Positions 52,791-62,691 of a stretch of DNA of 64,000 nt are shown one piece after another. Positions within the stretch are counted from its first letter, which is position 1, and every line of letters begins with the position of its first letter. Source of the DNA: an uncultured Lachnospiraceae bacterium (GTDB taxonomy: Bacteria; Bacillota; Clostridia; Lachnospirales; Lachnospiraceae); assembly GCA_945949045.1 (NCBI GenBank), contig CAMFDG010000002.1:1-64000 (forward strand). Direction: 5' to 3'. A model generated the notes under the pieces. The model had not been told where the DNA came from. It did no database searches and saw only the letters and a list, made by a program, of their open reading frames with translations. A program made the position numbers and the translations under genes.

Positions 52791-53584
52791 GCATTTGCCT
52801 CCTTTATATATTGAATGACCTGCTCATAGGACATGGGTCCCCCAAACAGATCTAATGCACTTCCGATCGTTGCGTTCAAATTTCCCTTCCCCAGCTCAGC
52901 AATCTGTTTCAGATTCTCAAAGCTGTGAATTCCTCCGGCATAGGTAATGGGAATTCTGCCCCATTCTCCCAGAAGAGACACCAATGGTTTTTCAATTCCC
53001 TGGGATTTTCCCTCCACATCCACCGCATGCACTAAAAACTCTGAGCAGTATGTGGAAAGCTCTTCCAAAAGTGCTTCTGTCACCTTTTCATCCGTAAATT
53101 TCTGCCAACGGTCCGTCACAATATAATATCCACTGTTCTCACAATTTCCTCGATAACGGCAGGACAGATCCAGGACCAGCTGTTCTTTCCCTGTCACTGC
53201 ACAAAGCTTCCTAAGCCGCGGATAGTCGATCCGGCCGTCCCTGAATACATAGGAGGTCACAATCACAGCCGATGCTCCTGCTTCCAGGAATTCCCCGGCA
53301 TTCTCCGGCGTAATTCCACCCCCGACCTGCAGTCCCCCGGGATAAGCTGCCAGCGCCAGCAGCGCCTGTCTCTTCGTTGCCTCATAGTATTCACTGTCCC
53401 GGGAATTTAAGAGAATGATATGTCCTCCCCGGATATTCTGCTTCCGATATAGTTCTGCAAAAAAAGCAGCGTCCTGCTCAGCCACAAAATTCTCTTTGGC
53501 CTCATTGCCCAAATCCTTTAGACTGCTGCCCACGATCTGCTTGACCCTTCCGTTATGGATGTCAATACATGGTCGAAACTCCAT
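52787..53584 (-). CDS. hisA: HisA-type ProFAR isomerase (eukaryote-like branch)
   Basis: The TIM-barrel protein, about 265 residues, starts [20 protein letters not shown] and contains [100 protein letters not shown] and [16 protein letters not shown]. These match the HIS6/HisA branch of fungi, plants and some bacteria, which isomerises ProFAR in histidine synthesis. The start at 53584 has AAAGGAG upstream; the frame is open to 53695 without support. It stands outside any his operon and overlaps glnA by 4 bp. Confidence 0.9.
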   Translation of the reverse strand: MEFRPCIDIHNGRVKQIVGSSLKDLGNEAKENFVAEQDAAFFAELYRKQNIRGGHIILLNSRDSEYYEATKRQALLALAAYPGGLQVGGGITPENAGEFLEAGASAVIVTSYVFRDGRIDYPRLRKLCAVTGKEQLVLDLSCRYRGNCENSGYYIVTDRWQKFTDEKVTEALLEELSTYCSEFLVHAVDVEGKSQGIEKPLVSLLGEWGRIPITYAGGIHSFENLKQIAELGKGNLNATIGSALDLFGGPMSYEQVIQYIKEANA

Positions 53585-53743
53585 ATTTACTCCTTTTGGG
53601 TTATTTTTAAAAAATGGGCATAGAAAGTCCACCTCTGCGGCTCCCTTGCCCTCCAAACAATAACTCTGTGTTCTATTTCTGACTTCAACAATCATACCAT
53701 ATTTTTTTCCATTTGTGAATCATTCTTTTTACATCCATTCCAC

Positions 53744-53772
53744 TTGACATCAAACCATAATTTTGCTATCAT
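53744..53772 (+). promoter_or_regulatory. guaB promoter
   Basis: Perfect -35 TTGACA (53744-53749) and -10 TATCAT (53767-53772) with a 17-bp spacer give a leader of about 55 nt. Confidence 0.8.
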
Positions 53773-53829
53773 CAATGAAATTATAAATACAACAAACGAA
53801 TAAAAAAAGAGAGAAAGAGAGGATTTTAG

Positions 53830-55290
<1,461 letters not shown>

Positions 55291-55314
55291 ATTTAATTAA
55301 TGAGGTGAAATTAT

Positions 55315-56601
55315 TTGGACCCCAGTGACATTATACAGACAATCTTTTTAGTAATTCTTCTCATGCTGTCTGCCTTCTTTTCTTCATCGGAGACAGCTCT
55401 GACCACAGTGAATAAAATACGGATGCGAACACTCTCTGAGGCCGGCGATAAGCGGGCCGCAAGAGTGCTTCGCATTACAAGTGATTCCGGTAAAATGCTG
55501 TCTGCCATCTTAATTGGCAACAACATTGTCAATCTTTCAGCCTCTTCTCTGGCCACTTCCCTTGCCCTTAAGCATTTTGGAAGCGCCGGGGCAGGCATCG
55601 CAACCGGAATCCTTACTTTTTTAGTCCTGATCTTCGGAGAAGTCAGCCCGAAAACCATGGCCACCATCCGGGCTGACCGGCTCTCTTTATCCATTTCCGG
55701 AATCATTGAGTTTTTGATGAAAATACTGACACCGGTGATCTATATCATCAACAAACTCTCCATGGGGCTGTTATTTCTGCTCCGCGTCAATCCAAAGGAT
55801 GCCGAACGTCAGATGACGGAGGAAGAGCTTCGCACGATTTTAGATGTGAGCCAGGAAAGCGGCGTCATCGAAAATGAAGAGCGCGACATGATTCACAACC
55901 TCTTTGATTTTGGAGATGCAGAGGCCTCGGAAATCATGGTTCCCCGAATCGATATGACCTTTGTGCAGGCTGACGCCACCTACCAGGAGGTGCTTGAGGT
56001 ATTCCGCGAGGATATGTATGCCCGCCTGCCGGTATATGAGGACACCACTGACAATGTGATCGGAATCCTCAACATGAAGGATTTTCTTCTCCAGAATGAT
56101 AGCGATCACTTTTCTGTTCGTTCCATGCTCCGCGAACCTTACTTTACCTATGAACATAAGAATACGGCGGACCTGTTTCTGGAAATGCGCAAATCTTCTA
56201 TTTCCATGGCTATTGTTCTGGATGAATACGGAGTTACTGCCGGACTCATCACCATTGAGGATCTCCTTGAAGAGATTGTCGGTGATATCCGTGATGAATA
56301 TGACGCCGATGAAGAAGATGACATTACTCCCATCAGCGGCCGTGAATACTATGTTCTTGGCTCTGCCAATTTAGATGATGTCAGCGACGCACTGCACGTT
56401 GATTTCTCTTCCGATGACTACAATACCATCGGAGGCTACTGCTTAGAGCTTCTCGGTCATCTCCCGGAAAAAAATGAGTGTATCCTGACCGATGACAATA
56501 TTTTTATCCGGATTGACCGCATGGATCAGAACCGTATTGAACGTGTATACATCAGACTTCCGGAATCTATGTCGGAAGATACATCCCCATCCCAAGCCTG
56601 A
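55315..56601 (+). CDS. CNNM/CorC-HlyC family transporter
   Basis: The 428-residue membrane protein has an N-terminal DUF21 domain with about four helices (IFLVILLMLSAFFSSSETAL, ILIGNNIVNLSASSLATSLA, ILTFLVLIFGEVSPKTMATI). A cystathionine-beta-synthase pair follows near 200-320 (IMVPRIDMTFVQADATYQEV; YGVTAGLITIEDLLEEIVGD), then a CorC_HlyC C-terminal domain. The family is linked to magnesium or cobalt efflux; older hemolysin names are misleading. The start is TTG 55315 with GAGGTG upstream. It probably shares the guaB transcript. It converges with the PDPVT-repeat gene, whose end is 2-3 bp away with no terminator visible between them. Confidence 0.93.
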   Translation: MDPSDIIQTIFLVILLMLSAFFSSSETALTTVNKIRMRTLSEAGDKRAARVLRITSDSGKMLSAILIGNNIVNLSASSLATSLALKHFGSAGAGIATGILTFLVLIFGEVSPKTMATIRADRLSLSISGIIEFLMKILTPVIYIINKLSMGLLFLLRVNPKDAERQMTEEELRTILDVSQESGVIENEERDMIHNLFDFGDAEASEIMVPRIDMTFVQADATYQEVLEVFREDMYARLPVYEDTTDNVIGILNMKDFLLQNDSDHFSVRSMLREPYFTYEHKNTADLFLEMRKSSISMAIVLDEYGVTAGLITIEDLLEEIVGDIRDEYDADEEDDITPISGREYYVLGSANLDDVSDALHVDFSSDDYNTIGGYCLELLGHLPEKNECILTDDNIFIRIDRMDQNRIERVYIRLPESMSEDTSPSQA

Positions 56602-56603
56602 AT

Positions 56604-58064
56604 TCAAAGTAGAAGGGCCTGCCGCAGCTTTTCCCGCAGCAATTGATCTGTTGCCCACCGGGAGCCTGCAGCCAGGCCCCCTTTTTCTTCCGGAATCAGA
56701 TTTCTGTTTTCATCTTCAAAGTATTTCCGGCTGATAAATCTGCATCGAATCGGAAGCTTCTTCTCTCCGGCATCCGGTGTGGCCGGATCCGGCTGCGTTG
56801 AGTCCGGTGTGGTGGGATCCGGTGTGGTTGGGTCCGGCGTGGTCGGGTCCGGCGTCACTGGGTCCGGCGTCACTGGGTCCGGTGTGACTGGGTCCGGTGT
56901 GGTCGGGTCCGGCGTCACTGGGTCCGGCGTCACTGGGTCCGGCGTCACTGGGTCCGGTGTGGTCGGGTCCGGCTCCTGTTCCTTCCACACCGCATACAGA
57001 TCTACCTGTGGACTGTGCTTGATGATCCAGCTTCCCCTAATAATGGAATTCACAGAATAATCCTTTTCCTTTGCGCCAGCCGCCAAAGCCCAGCCCAGCA
57101 TATCATTTTTCTCATTCCACCCGGTATTCTGAAAATGCATATTCTCATTTCCATAAGCCACCTTCTGATAGGCGGTTACGGTATCCCCGGAAGATTTATT
57201 CCGATGAAACACAATCGTAAGCTCCTTTGCTCTGGCCACGGCGTTCCACCTCTGATTTCCGTTGACACAGGTGCTTATCTCCGGAAATCCATAACGTTCC
57301 GGTCCCTCCCACCGGTCAAACTCATAGCCGGACTCTGTTTTTGCCTTTAATACCACATTGGTTCCGAAACAGTATTCGCCCCCTCCCGATACAGAAGCAA
57401 TTCCGGTCTCTTTTCTCACCTGCAGCGTAAAAAACAATCCCTGTACCGGTTTATCAAAATAATTATAAAAGGATTGTCTCGCCGATGCACTCCAGTTTGC
57501 AGCATTGGAGATTCCGCTGTAGGTGGTATAGACACTGCCGGAGGTCGGCCCGCTGTCATTCATTGCCCCCTTTGCCCTTCCGTTTTTTACAACGACCATA
57601 CACGCGTCAAATACAATGCTCAGATTTCCCTTGTTCATGGCATTCAGCGCCGCATCATTCATTCTCCGTTTCAGATTTCCCAGGGGGAGCACATACAGAT
57701 TATATTCATAATTGGATTTCGTAGTGACATCTGTTTTATACATGTAAGAGCCGCCCAGCTTAAAATACAGTGTCTGCAGGGTGGAACCCGACCGGTTCTG
57801 AATACGAACCTTCCAGCCAATGGTCCGGTATCTGGTATTGGTGCTGGCCTTGGCCGCCTTTGTAGCACAGTATATTTCCCCATCCGTATTCGAAGTGGGC
57901 CGGAATACCACATCATTTTCATAGCTCCGAAAATACGAATACGCGTTATCCCATACACTTGCCATCACTGTCTGCTGACAGACCGGCAGCATCCCGAAAA
58001 GCATGGCAAGAACCAGACTTACAGACAGACTTCGGATTATCCTCTTTTTTCGTACGCTTCTCAT
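56604..58064 (-). CDS. Secreted surface protein with PDPVT repeats, Tad-locus associated
   Basis: The protein is about 486 residues with a signal peptide (RSLSVSLVLAMLFGML, cleavage near VMAS). Residues about 40-230 form an unrecognised domain (NAYSYFRSYENDVVFRPTSN). A second part has VSGGGEYCFGTNVVLKAKTE and GYEFDRWEGP, like the repeats of bacterial Ig/List-Bact domains, and QVDLYAVWKE. A Pro-rich stalk of about twelve 5-residue units (DPVTP/DPTTP, 56800-56975) is followed by about 50 residues (RFISRKYFEDENRNLIPEEK, SRWATDQLLREKL). No sortase motif or C-terminal helix was found. The next gene upstream overlaps by 4 bp, so it ends the Tad transcript and may be a pilus-associated surface or tip protein (inference). 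Confidence 0.75.
   Translation of the reverse strand: MRSVRKKRIIRSLSVSLVLAMLFGMLPVCQQTVMASVWDNAYSYFRSYENDVVFRPTSNTDGEIYCATKAAKASTNTRYRTIGWKVRIQNRSGSTLQTLYFKLGGSYMYKTDVTTKSNYEYNLYVLPLGNLKRRMNDAALNAMNKGNLSIVFDACMVVVKNGRAKGAMNDSGPTSGSVYTTYSGISNAANWSASARQSFYNYFDKPVQGLFFTLQVRKETGIASVSGGGEYCFGTNVVLKAKTESGYEFDRWEGPERYGFPEISTCVNGNQRWNAVARAKELTIVFHRNKSSGDTVTAYQKVAYGNENMHFQNTGWNEKNDMLGWALAAGAKEKDYSVNSIIRGSWIIKHSPQVDLYAVWKEQEPDPTTPDPVTPDPVTPDPVTPDPTTPDPVTPDPVTPDPVTPDPTTPDPTTPDPTTPDSTQPDPATPDAGEKKLPIRCRFISRKYFEDENRNLIPEEKGGLAAGSRWATDQLLREKLRQALLL
56800..56975 (-). repeat. 15-bp tandem repeat encoding the PDPVT/PDPTT stalk
   Basis: Units of GTCACTGGGTCCGGC and GTGGTCGGGTCCGGC type (plus strand) repeat about twelve times. 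Variants alternate between Val-Thr and Thr-Thr, giving a higher-order pattern (T, V, V, V, T, V, V, V, T, T, T). The stretch is prone to slippage in whole codons. Confidence 0.9.
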
Positions 58065-58627
58065 CTCACACCTGCCTCCCAGTAATAGCACATAATCCTT
58101 CCCTCCTCATCGGTCTGCCCATCTGTATACAAGCCGATAAAATCATAGCGTCCGCCCTCTTTTTGGAGCATTCCGGTATAATCCGGGATTTCATTTGCCG
58201 ATGGAAAAAGGCATAGCATATGACTCTGTACGTTCACAGAAGATACCGAAAGCTTTTGTTTCCGGAAGAAATCGCTGATCTGTTCGGACAGTTCATTATC
58301 ACTGATTCGTCCCTTGGTCCAGCTATTGACCAATCTGTCAAGATACTCTTTTTCTTCCGTTCCCTCCGATGTATCCGCATGGCTCTGGTAAAAAAGCCAT
58401 TGAGGACTTATACTCTCAATGATCTCCGTTTTTATTTCCTCCCCGCCTTCGGTTTCTCCATCATCCTTTACTCTCTCACAGGCCATCACCGCGTGATAGT
58501 CCTCTTCCTCGGAGCACATCTCCGAAATTACTGTTGCTGACACAACTCCGAGAATACAGCCTAATACCGTCAGAACCATAATGACGGTCTGCTTGCCCCG
58601 GGTCGTCAGCCTGAATTTTTTCTTCAT
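58061..58627 (-). CDS. Tad-locus membrane-anchored protein of unknown function
   Basis: The 188-residue protein starts MKKKFRLTTRGKQTVIMVLT and has one N-terminal transmembrane helix (VLTVLGCILGVVSATVISEM). An acidic extracytoplasmic domain follows, with ISPQWLFYQSHADTSEGTEE, YLDRLVNSWTKGRISDNELS and FIGLYTDGQTDEEGRIMCYY. I see no known family. I chose 58627 because GGGAGG is 8 bp upstream; ATG 58633 would be only 3 bp from that site. Position between pseudopilin-like genes and the repeat surface protein suggests a role in pilus assembly or surface display. Confidence 0.7.
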   Translation of the reverse strand: MKKKFRLTTRGKQTVIMVLTVLGCILGVVSATVISEMCSEEEDYHAVMACERVKDDGETEGGEEIKTEIIESISPQWLFYQSHADTSEGTEEKEYLDRLVNSWTKGRISDNELSEQISDFFRKQKLSVSSVNVQSHMLCLFPSANEIPDYTGMLQKEGGRYDFIGLYTDGQTDEEGRIMCYYWEAGVR

Positions 58628-58656
58628 ATCCATTTTCCTCCCAGGAGTGTTTATTT

Positions 58657-59013
58657 TTATTCCACAATCATGGTTTTCTCGCACGCAACCTCCTTTTTCT
58701 GTCCACCAGGCAGTGTAAATATTTCTGACACGCGGACCGATAATATGCCCTTTTCCATGTCACAAGCCTTCACATCCACAGAAAGCTGCGAAGCAGAGCC
58801 AAGCCTTTGCAAAAGTTCCTGCCTGAGAGCCTCCTTTGCCTCCTCATCCGTCTTTCCGGAGTGATAATAGTTTTTGATGCTCTGCTCCACTACCTGTGCT
58901 GTGCAGTTTTCAAGCTCATTTTTTCTCACAGAAATACTGTAAATGCTTAAGCAGGATATGACTGTGCAGAGTACCAGCATGCAGCCGGTAAAACCAAGTA
59001 TGATATTTTTCAA
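58657..59013 (-). CDS. TadE-like pseudopilin candidate
   Basis: The protein has about 118 residues, beginning MKNIILGFTGCMLVLCTVIS at a TTG start with GGAGGTG 5 bp upstream. One N-terminal hydrophobic helix precedes a soluble part (ELENCTAQVVEQSIKNYYHS, SVRVSEIFTLPGGQKKEVAC). Size, single helix and position match minor pseudopilins (TadE/TadF-type) of Firmicute Tad loci. It overlaps the end of the micro-prepilin upstream and the following gene's leader. Confidence 0.65.
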   Translation of the reverse strand: MKNIILGFTGCMLVLCTVISCLSIYSISVRKNELENCTAQVVEQSIKNYYHSGKTDEEAKEALRQELLQRLGSASQLSVDVKACDMEKGILSVRVSEIFTLPGGQKKEVACEKTMIVE

Positions 59014-59177
59014 TGGCACCTCCAATAGCTCTCAAATGCCTGCCCCCAGGTAGTATTTCCCACTGTATTTTCTCCTGCAAGAGACGAATATGGAAGCCCT
59101 GCAATCAACCCCATCAAAACACTTCCCACCAGGACAGCGATCACGCTGCTTCCATAATGTCGAAACACTTCCTTCAT
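59010..59177 (-). CDS. Micro-prepilin-like protein (55 aa)
   Basis: It has 55 codons starting MKEVFRHYGSSVIAVLVGSV, then a hydrophobic stretch and a short polar tail (SSLAGENTVGNTTWGQAFES). The MKE..xxYG start followed by a hydrophobic helix is shared with three other small genes in this locus. GGAGG lies 8 bp upstream. The stop overlaps the start region of the next gene. I interpret it as a minor Flp-type pilin subunit. Confidence 0.7.
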   Translation of the reverse strand: MKEVFRHYGSSVIAVLVGSVLMGLIAGLPYSSLAGENTVGNTTWGQAFESYWRCH

Positions 59178-59178
59178 A

Positions 59179-59325
59179 TTAACAGCCTCCGTTTCCCCAT
59201 GCCGCGATCATCTGAGACAAAAGTCCCTGACCGGAAAACAGCATGAAACCTACCATTCCTAAAAAAAGCACCGCTCCAAGGGCTGCGATCGCAGCAGCCC
59301 CATACTCTCTCATAATTTCCTTCAT
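59179..59325 (-). CDS. Micro-prepilin-like protein (48 aa)
   Basis: It has 48 codons starting MKEIMREYGAAAIAALGAVL, with a hydrophobic helix and the short tail SQMIAAWGNGGC. It belongs to the same small family as its neighbours. Its stop codon lies 2 bp before the next ATG. GGGGGTG lies upstream. A likely Flp-like pilin or minor subunit. Confidence 0.7.
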   Translation of the reverse strand: MKEIMREYGAAAIAALGAVLFLGMVGFMLFSGQGLLSQMIAAWGNGGC

Positions 59326-59326
59326 T

Positions 59327-59434
59327 TCACACCCCCGCAATCATCATAATCACTTTTCCAAAGGCAGCAAGAGCCGCCGCCCCCACGACCATTATGACCG
59401 CGGCTACTCCATACTCCTCAATCAGTTCCTCCAT
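59327..59434 (-). CDS. Micro-prepilin-like protein (35 aa)
   Basis: It has 35 codons starting MEELIEEYGVAAVIMVVGAA, almost only a transmembrane helix. It is preceded by AAAGGAGCAGG and ends 2 bp before the 48-codon gene. It is the shortest of the four EYG-type genes and might be missed by gene callers. Same-strand coupling and the shared start motif support it as real. Confidence 0.65.
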   Translation of the reverse strand: MEELIEEYGVAAVIMVVGAAALAAFGKVIMMIAGV

Positions 59435-59462
59435 ACTTTTCCTGCTCCTTTCTGACAAAATA

Positions 59463-59840
59463 TCATCTTGCATAGCTTACCAGCCTGTGCTCCTTGCTGA
59501 TTCCAAAGAACGCCACACGGAATGGAAACACGAGCTCTACCTTTGCCATATCTGCCCCGCCTGCCGATGACGGAACCTCTCCGGAATTGTGGATGGTGGT
59601 CACAACTGCATTTTCGCAGAATAATGTTACCGTGAGCTGGTATCCGGCCTTCTCACACTGAGACATACATTCCCGGATCACTCCCGGATTATAATCACTG
59701 TTTTCCATCTCATCCACAAAACAGGCCTGCATATCCTGGGCGTCCATCACCTCAAGATAAGCACTGAGGATTCCCATAGCAGTGGCTGTCAAAAACAAGG
59801 TCAGAAATACTCCTAAAAATGCCTTCACGATCTGGCTCAT
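59463..59840 (-). CDS. Tad-locus pseudopilin-like protein (TadE/TadF type)
   Basis: The 125-residue protein has an N-terminal helix (VKAFLGVFLTLFLTATAMGI) and an extracytoplasmic domain with two cysteines (IRECMSQCEKAGYQLTVTLF) and VELVFPFRVAFFGISKEHRL. It lies 12 bp after the TadB/C-like gene with GGGGGTAAGG upstream. It resembles the minor pseudopilins of clostridial Tad systems in size and position; the exact family is uncertain. Confidence 0.65.
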   Translation of the reverse strand: MSQIVKAFLGVFLTLFLTATAMGILSAYLEVMDAQDMQACFVDEMENSDYNPGVIRECMSQCEKAGYQLTVTLFCENAVVTTIHNSGEVPSSAGGADMAKVELVFPFRVAFFGISKEHRLVSYAR

Positions 59841-59852
59841 ACCTTACCCCCT

Positions 59853-61244
59853 TCACAAAGCCCCGATGCCGGCTCCACCGATAAAAGTCAGCATAAACAC
59901 CGCCATATCCACCACGAGTTTCATGGAGGCAGTCACCACCGGCGCCAAAAACAGAAGATACATTCCGCTGCACAGATTTTTAAGTCTTTCCGTCTCTGCC
60001 GCATCTAACATCTCCAGATTCCGGCTGATCAGCTCCCCCATCTGTTGATCTCCGTGGCTGCTGTTGCCCATAGAAATAGAAAACAGCATGCTCATGGCGG
60101 AATGCACCTCCGGAATATGGAATTCTTTCAGAAAATCATGGTAGGGCTCTGCCGACTCCGGCTCCATCAAAAGCCGATCGGTAAGGAGTTCCAGGTCCCG
60201 ACTGAGTATGCCTGGCGCATGGGCCCTGGACTTGCTTAGAGACACCTGCACATTCTCACTCTGAAGAAGCAGCACCAGATCCAAAAGCCATCCGGGGAAC
60301 ACACACTTGATACGTTTTACCATATTTTTTCTGGCGAGACTCCGTCCCACCCGGTGCTGGTTTGCCATCAAAACCGACAGCAACAGACCCAAAGCTCCCA
60401 GCGCCTTTTTCCCAAATAAAAAGGCCACAGCTGTTCCGATCAGTGAAAGTAACGCTAAAATGATGGACATTCGTTTATCCTTTTTCTCATCATAGCTGTA
60501 AAAGGATTTGATCTTCTCCTCATCCTCTTTTTCATCGGTAACCTCCAGTGAAAGCCAGTCCACCGCCATATATTTCTGTGCCCGCCAAAGGATTCTCTCA
60601 TCCAGTACGATCACCACAGCGGTCAGTATCTGTGATAAAACATTTCCGCTGATATCCATATTCATAACCGGAAGATACAAAATAATGCCGCAGATAATCA
60701 GGGAGGCTGCAATTGACATCACAATGTCGGTGAACATCTTTTTCCGTTCCTTCATGGACAGGCGTATCCGGTTCTCCCATCGGTTTTTATCCGCCAGGAG
60801 CAGGCGTACCGGCTGCTCGATTTCTCCCCCATAGCACTCCACATGCACTGCAAAATCATGCACTGCCGATATCCTGCTGCAGGGATAAGCCTCCTCCACA
60901 ATGGCCAGGGATTCCCGCATAACATCCGACTCATCATAGGTCATATGAAGGTGGTCTATGGCATCCTCCACCTTCTCCCTCATAGTGCCCTCCTCCAGCG
61001 CAGCCTCTACATTCTCCAGCGTGCGCTCCACCTTCTCCTCCCGGACAAAGGCGTACAGAAAAGTATCCAGATACCCGGCAGCCTCCCCAAAGCGTTTCGT
61101 TTCCTCCTGCATTTTTTCAAACAGTCTGATGTGCTGTTTTAAGGTAAGCAGCAGATACCCGGTCAGACCAAGGGCTGTTACCCAGTGCATTTTCATCATG
61201 AGGCTAAGGGCATACATTCCCGCCAAAATTAACGCATATATCAT
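59853..61244 (-). CDS. Tad pilus inner-membrane platform protein (TadB/TadC-like)
   Basis: The 463-residue protein belongs to the type II secretion F family. An N-terminal helix (ILAGMYALSLMMKMHWVTAL) precedes a cytoplasmic helical domain (AAGYLDTFLYAFVREEKVER). Helices near 170-210 (VMSIAASLIICGIILYLP) and 250-290 (IILALLSLIGTAVAFLFG) follow, then a second helical domain (GWLLDLVLLLQSENVQVSLS) and C-terminal helices (LCSGMYLLFLAPVVTASMKL). The two-domain layout suggests a fused TadB-TadC platform. GGAGG precedes the ATG, which overlaps the CpaF stop by 4 bp. It anchors the ATPase during pilus assembly. Confidence 0.85.
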   Translation of the reverse strand: MIYALILAGMYALSLMMKMHWVTALGLTGYLLLTLKQHIRLFEKMQEETKRFGEAAGYLDTFLYAFVREEKVERTLENVEAALEEGTMREKVEDAIDHLHMTYDESDVMRESLAIVEEAYPCSRISAVHDFAVHVECYGGEIEQPVRLLLADKNRWENRIRLSMKERKKMFTDIVMSIAASLIICGIILYLPVMNMDISGNVLSQILTAVVIVLDERILWRAQKYMAVDWLSLEVTDEKEDEEKIKSFYSYDEKKDKRMSIILALLSLIGTAVAFLFGKKALGALGLLLSVLMANQHRVGRSLARKNMVKRIKCVFPGWLLDLVLLLQSENVQVSLSKSRAHAPGILSRDLELLTDRLLMEPESAEPYHDFLKEFHIPEVHSAMSMLFSISMGNSSHGDQQMGELISRNLEMLDAAETERLKNLCSGMYLLFLAPVVTASMKLVVDMAVFMLTFIGGAGIGAL

Positions 61245-62296
61245 AGGCCGGTTTCCTCCTCCAGCAGCGGACAGTCAAAGGGATCTACGACTCCGGCTCT
61301 TTCCATCCGTCTATGAATCTGTCCCGGAAGCTGGCCAAGGACCAGTCTTCCATCCTGCACCGCCATCACAATTTGATTCCGGCCCTCCTCCCGCAGGAAA
61401 AAGCATACCTGGTCAATATAACGGTAAGTCATATTCTGCTCGTTCTTTTTCTTTCGGATCAATACCCCCACATCCGTAGCCTGAAAAATATCGTTCTCCA
61501 GACGGTCCGCGTCCACACGGGTCTCCAGCATATTCAAAATACGATCCGGAATATTTCGCACATCATCCGTGTGGATGGTGGTCATACCGCAGACACCGGT
61601 TGACCAGCTCTCCAACAGATACTTTACCTCCTTGGACCTGGCCTCCGAGAGCATGATCCACTTCGGGTTCAGACGAAGACTTGCTTTGATGGCATCTGCG
61701 TAATCGAAGATCGGGCTCACCCGCATCTCAATACAATCCTTTCCCGGATTGGTCTCCCCGTATCGGATTTCCATCGTATCCTCAATGGTAATTACCCGCT
61801 CATTTCCCGGAATATAGCGGGAAAAGAATTTGACACACTCCGTCTTTCCGATACCGGGCATGCCGCAGAAGATCATGTTCATTTTTGCCTGCACACAGCT
61901 TATGAGCATGGACAATGTTCTCCTGTCACAGTAATTTTCCGCCAACGCCTTTTTCGATGTCAGCCGAACGACCGGAGGGGTTTTCCGGATACTGATGCTC
62001 CGGCCCGAACGGGCCACAGACTCATGAATAATTGTCACTCTCAACTCGCTGGTCTCTGCCTCCAGTTCCGGGTTCTGCTTGTTAAACTGCCGGCTGACCA
62101 CATTTGCGATCCGCTGCGTAAACTGCTCCACAAAGGCCGGTGTCAGATTTTCATCCACATAGGCCTGACTGACTCTGTAGCGTTCGTTATATATATTTGT
62201 AAGCCATACCTCCTTCCCGTTGTAATCTACATCTGTGATTTCCTCATTCCCGATATACTTCCACAGTGGCCCGAAGTATTCTCTCCCCAGATCCAT
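61241..62296 (-). CDS. Tad pilus assembly ATPase (CpaF/TadA)
   Basis: The 351-residue secretion ATPase has an N-terminal domain with ADYNGKEVWL-type features (EEITDVDYNGKEVWLTN). Its Walker A is IFCGMPGIGKTECVKFFSRY near residue 150. Further motifs are ITIEDTMEIRYGETNPGKD (Asp box), RLNPKWIMLSEARSKEVKYL (Walker B-like) and the His box GVCGMTTIHTDDVRNIPDRI. It powers Flp-type pilus assembly. It lies directly after a micro-prepilin gene (TAG then ATG, no gap) and overlaps the platform gene by 4 bp. Shorter than many CpaF proteins (about 450), mainly at the N-terminus. Confidence 0.92.
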   Translation of the reverse strand: MDLGREYFGPLWKYIGNEEITDVDYNGKEVWLTNIYNERYRVSQAYVDENLTPAFVEQFTQRIANVVSRQFNKQNPELEAETSELRVTIIHESVARSGRSISIRKTPPVVRLTSKKALAENYCDRRTLSMLISCVQAKMNMIFCGMPGIGKTECVKFFSRYIPGNERVITIEDTMEIRYGETNPGKDCIEMRVSPIFDYADAIKASLRLNPKWIMLSEARSKEVKYLLESWSTGVCGMTTIHTDDVRNIPDRILNMLETRVDADRLENDIFQATDVGVLIRKKKNEQNMTYRYIDQVCFFLREEGRNQIVMAVQDGRLVLGQLPGQIHRRMERAGVVDPFDCPLLEEETGL

Positions 62297-62485
62297 CTAC
62301 TTGACTCCCGGAATACCGGTATTGGCATTTGCCTGTGCAATAAAATTATTGATCAGCTTCGTAAATGCCTCTCCAATCGGTCCCGACGCATCCTTTCCGA
62401 CAACCGCCGATACCACCAAAATAACTGCAAGAATTGCAACAACGGTAATTAATACACCGCCATACTCCTGAAAAATTTCTTTCAT
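62297..62485 (-). CDS. Flp-type major prepilin candidate
   Basis: The 62-codon gene starts MKEIFQEYGGVLITVVAILA. It has a hydrophobic helix (VAILAVILVVSAVVG) and a polar tail (PIGEAFTKLINNFIAQANAN). It is the longest of the four EYG-type small proteins and first in the locus, so it may be the main pilin subunit. The start at 62485 is preceded by GGAAAAAAC; an ATG at 62500 is in frame but lacks a site. The 200 bp upstream (62501-62640) show only AT-rich sequence. Confidence 0.75.
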   Translation of the reverse strand: MKEIFQEYGGVLITVVAILAVILVVSAVVGKDASGPIGEAFTKLINNFIAQANANTGIPGVK

Positions 62486-62643
62486 GTTTTTTCCTTCCAA
62501 TATTCAAAGCTGTAAAATTATATGGAAAATACGCAGAGATTTTCTGCATAATACGAAACAGCCCGCCCTCCGGCATGCCGTTTAAATGAAAAAAAGATAG
62601 TTATTATCATACACGATTTTTTCGATTTGTAAATACCCTTTTT

Positions 62644-62674
62644 AAAAAAACCTCCGGAGAAGTATCTCCGGAGG
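62644..62674 (-). terminator. Terminator after the aminotransferase gene
   Basis: Minus-strand perfect 10-bp stem CCTCCGGAGA / TCTCCGGAGG with a 4-nt loop is followed by seven T. It isolates the aminotransferase from the Tad locus. Confidence 0.92.
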
Positions 62675-62691
62675 ACGAAACACACAACTGA

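Noticed and set aside
55311-55706. Minus-strand open frame opposite the CNNM gene
   Set aside because: It mirrors a well-supported coding strand and has no start signal.
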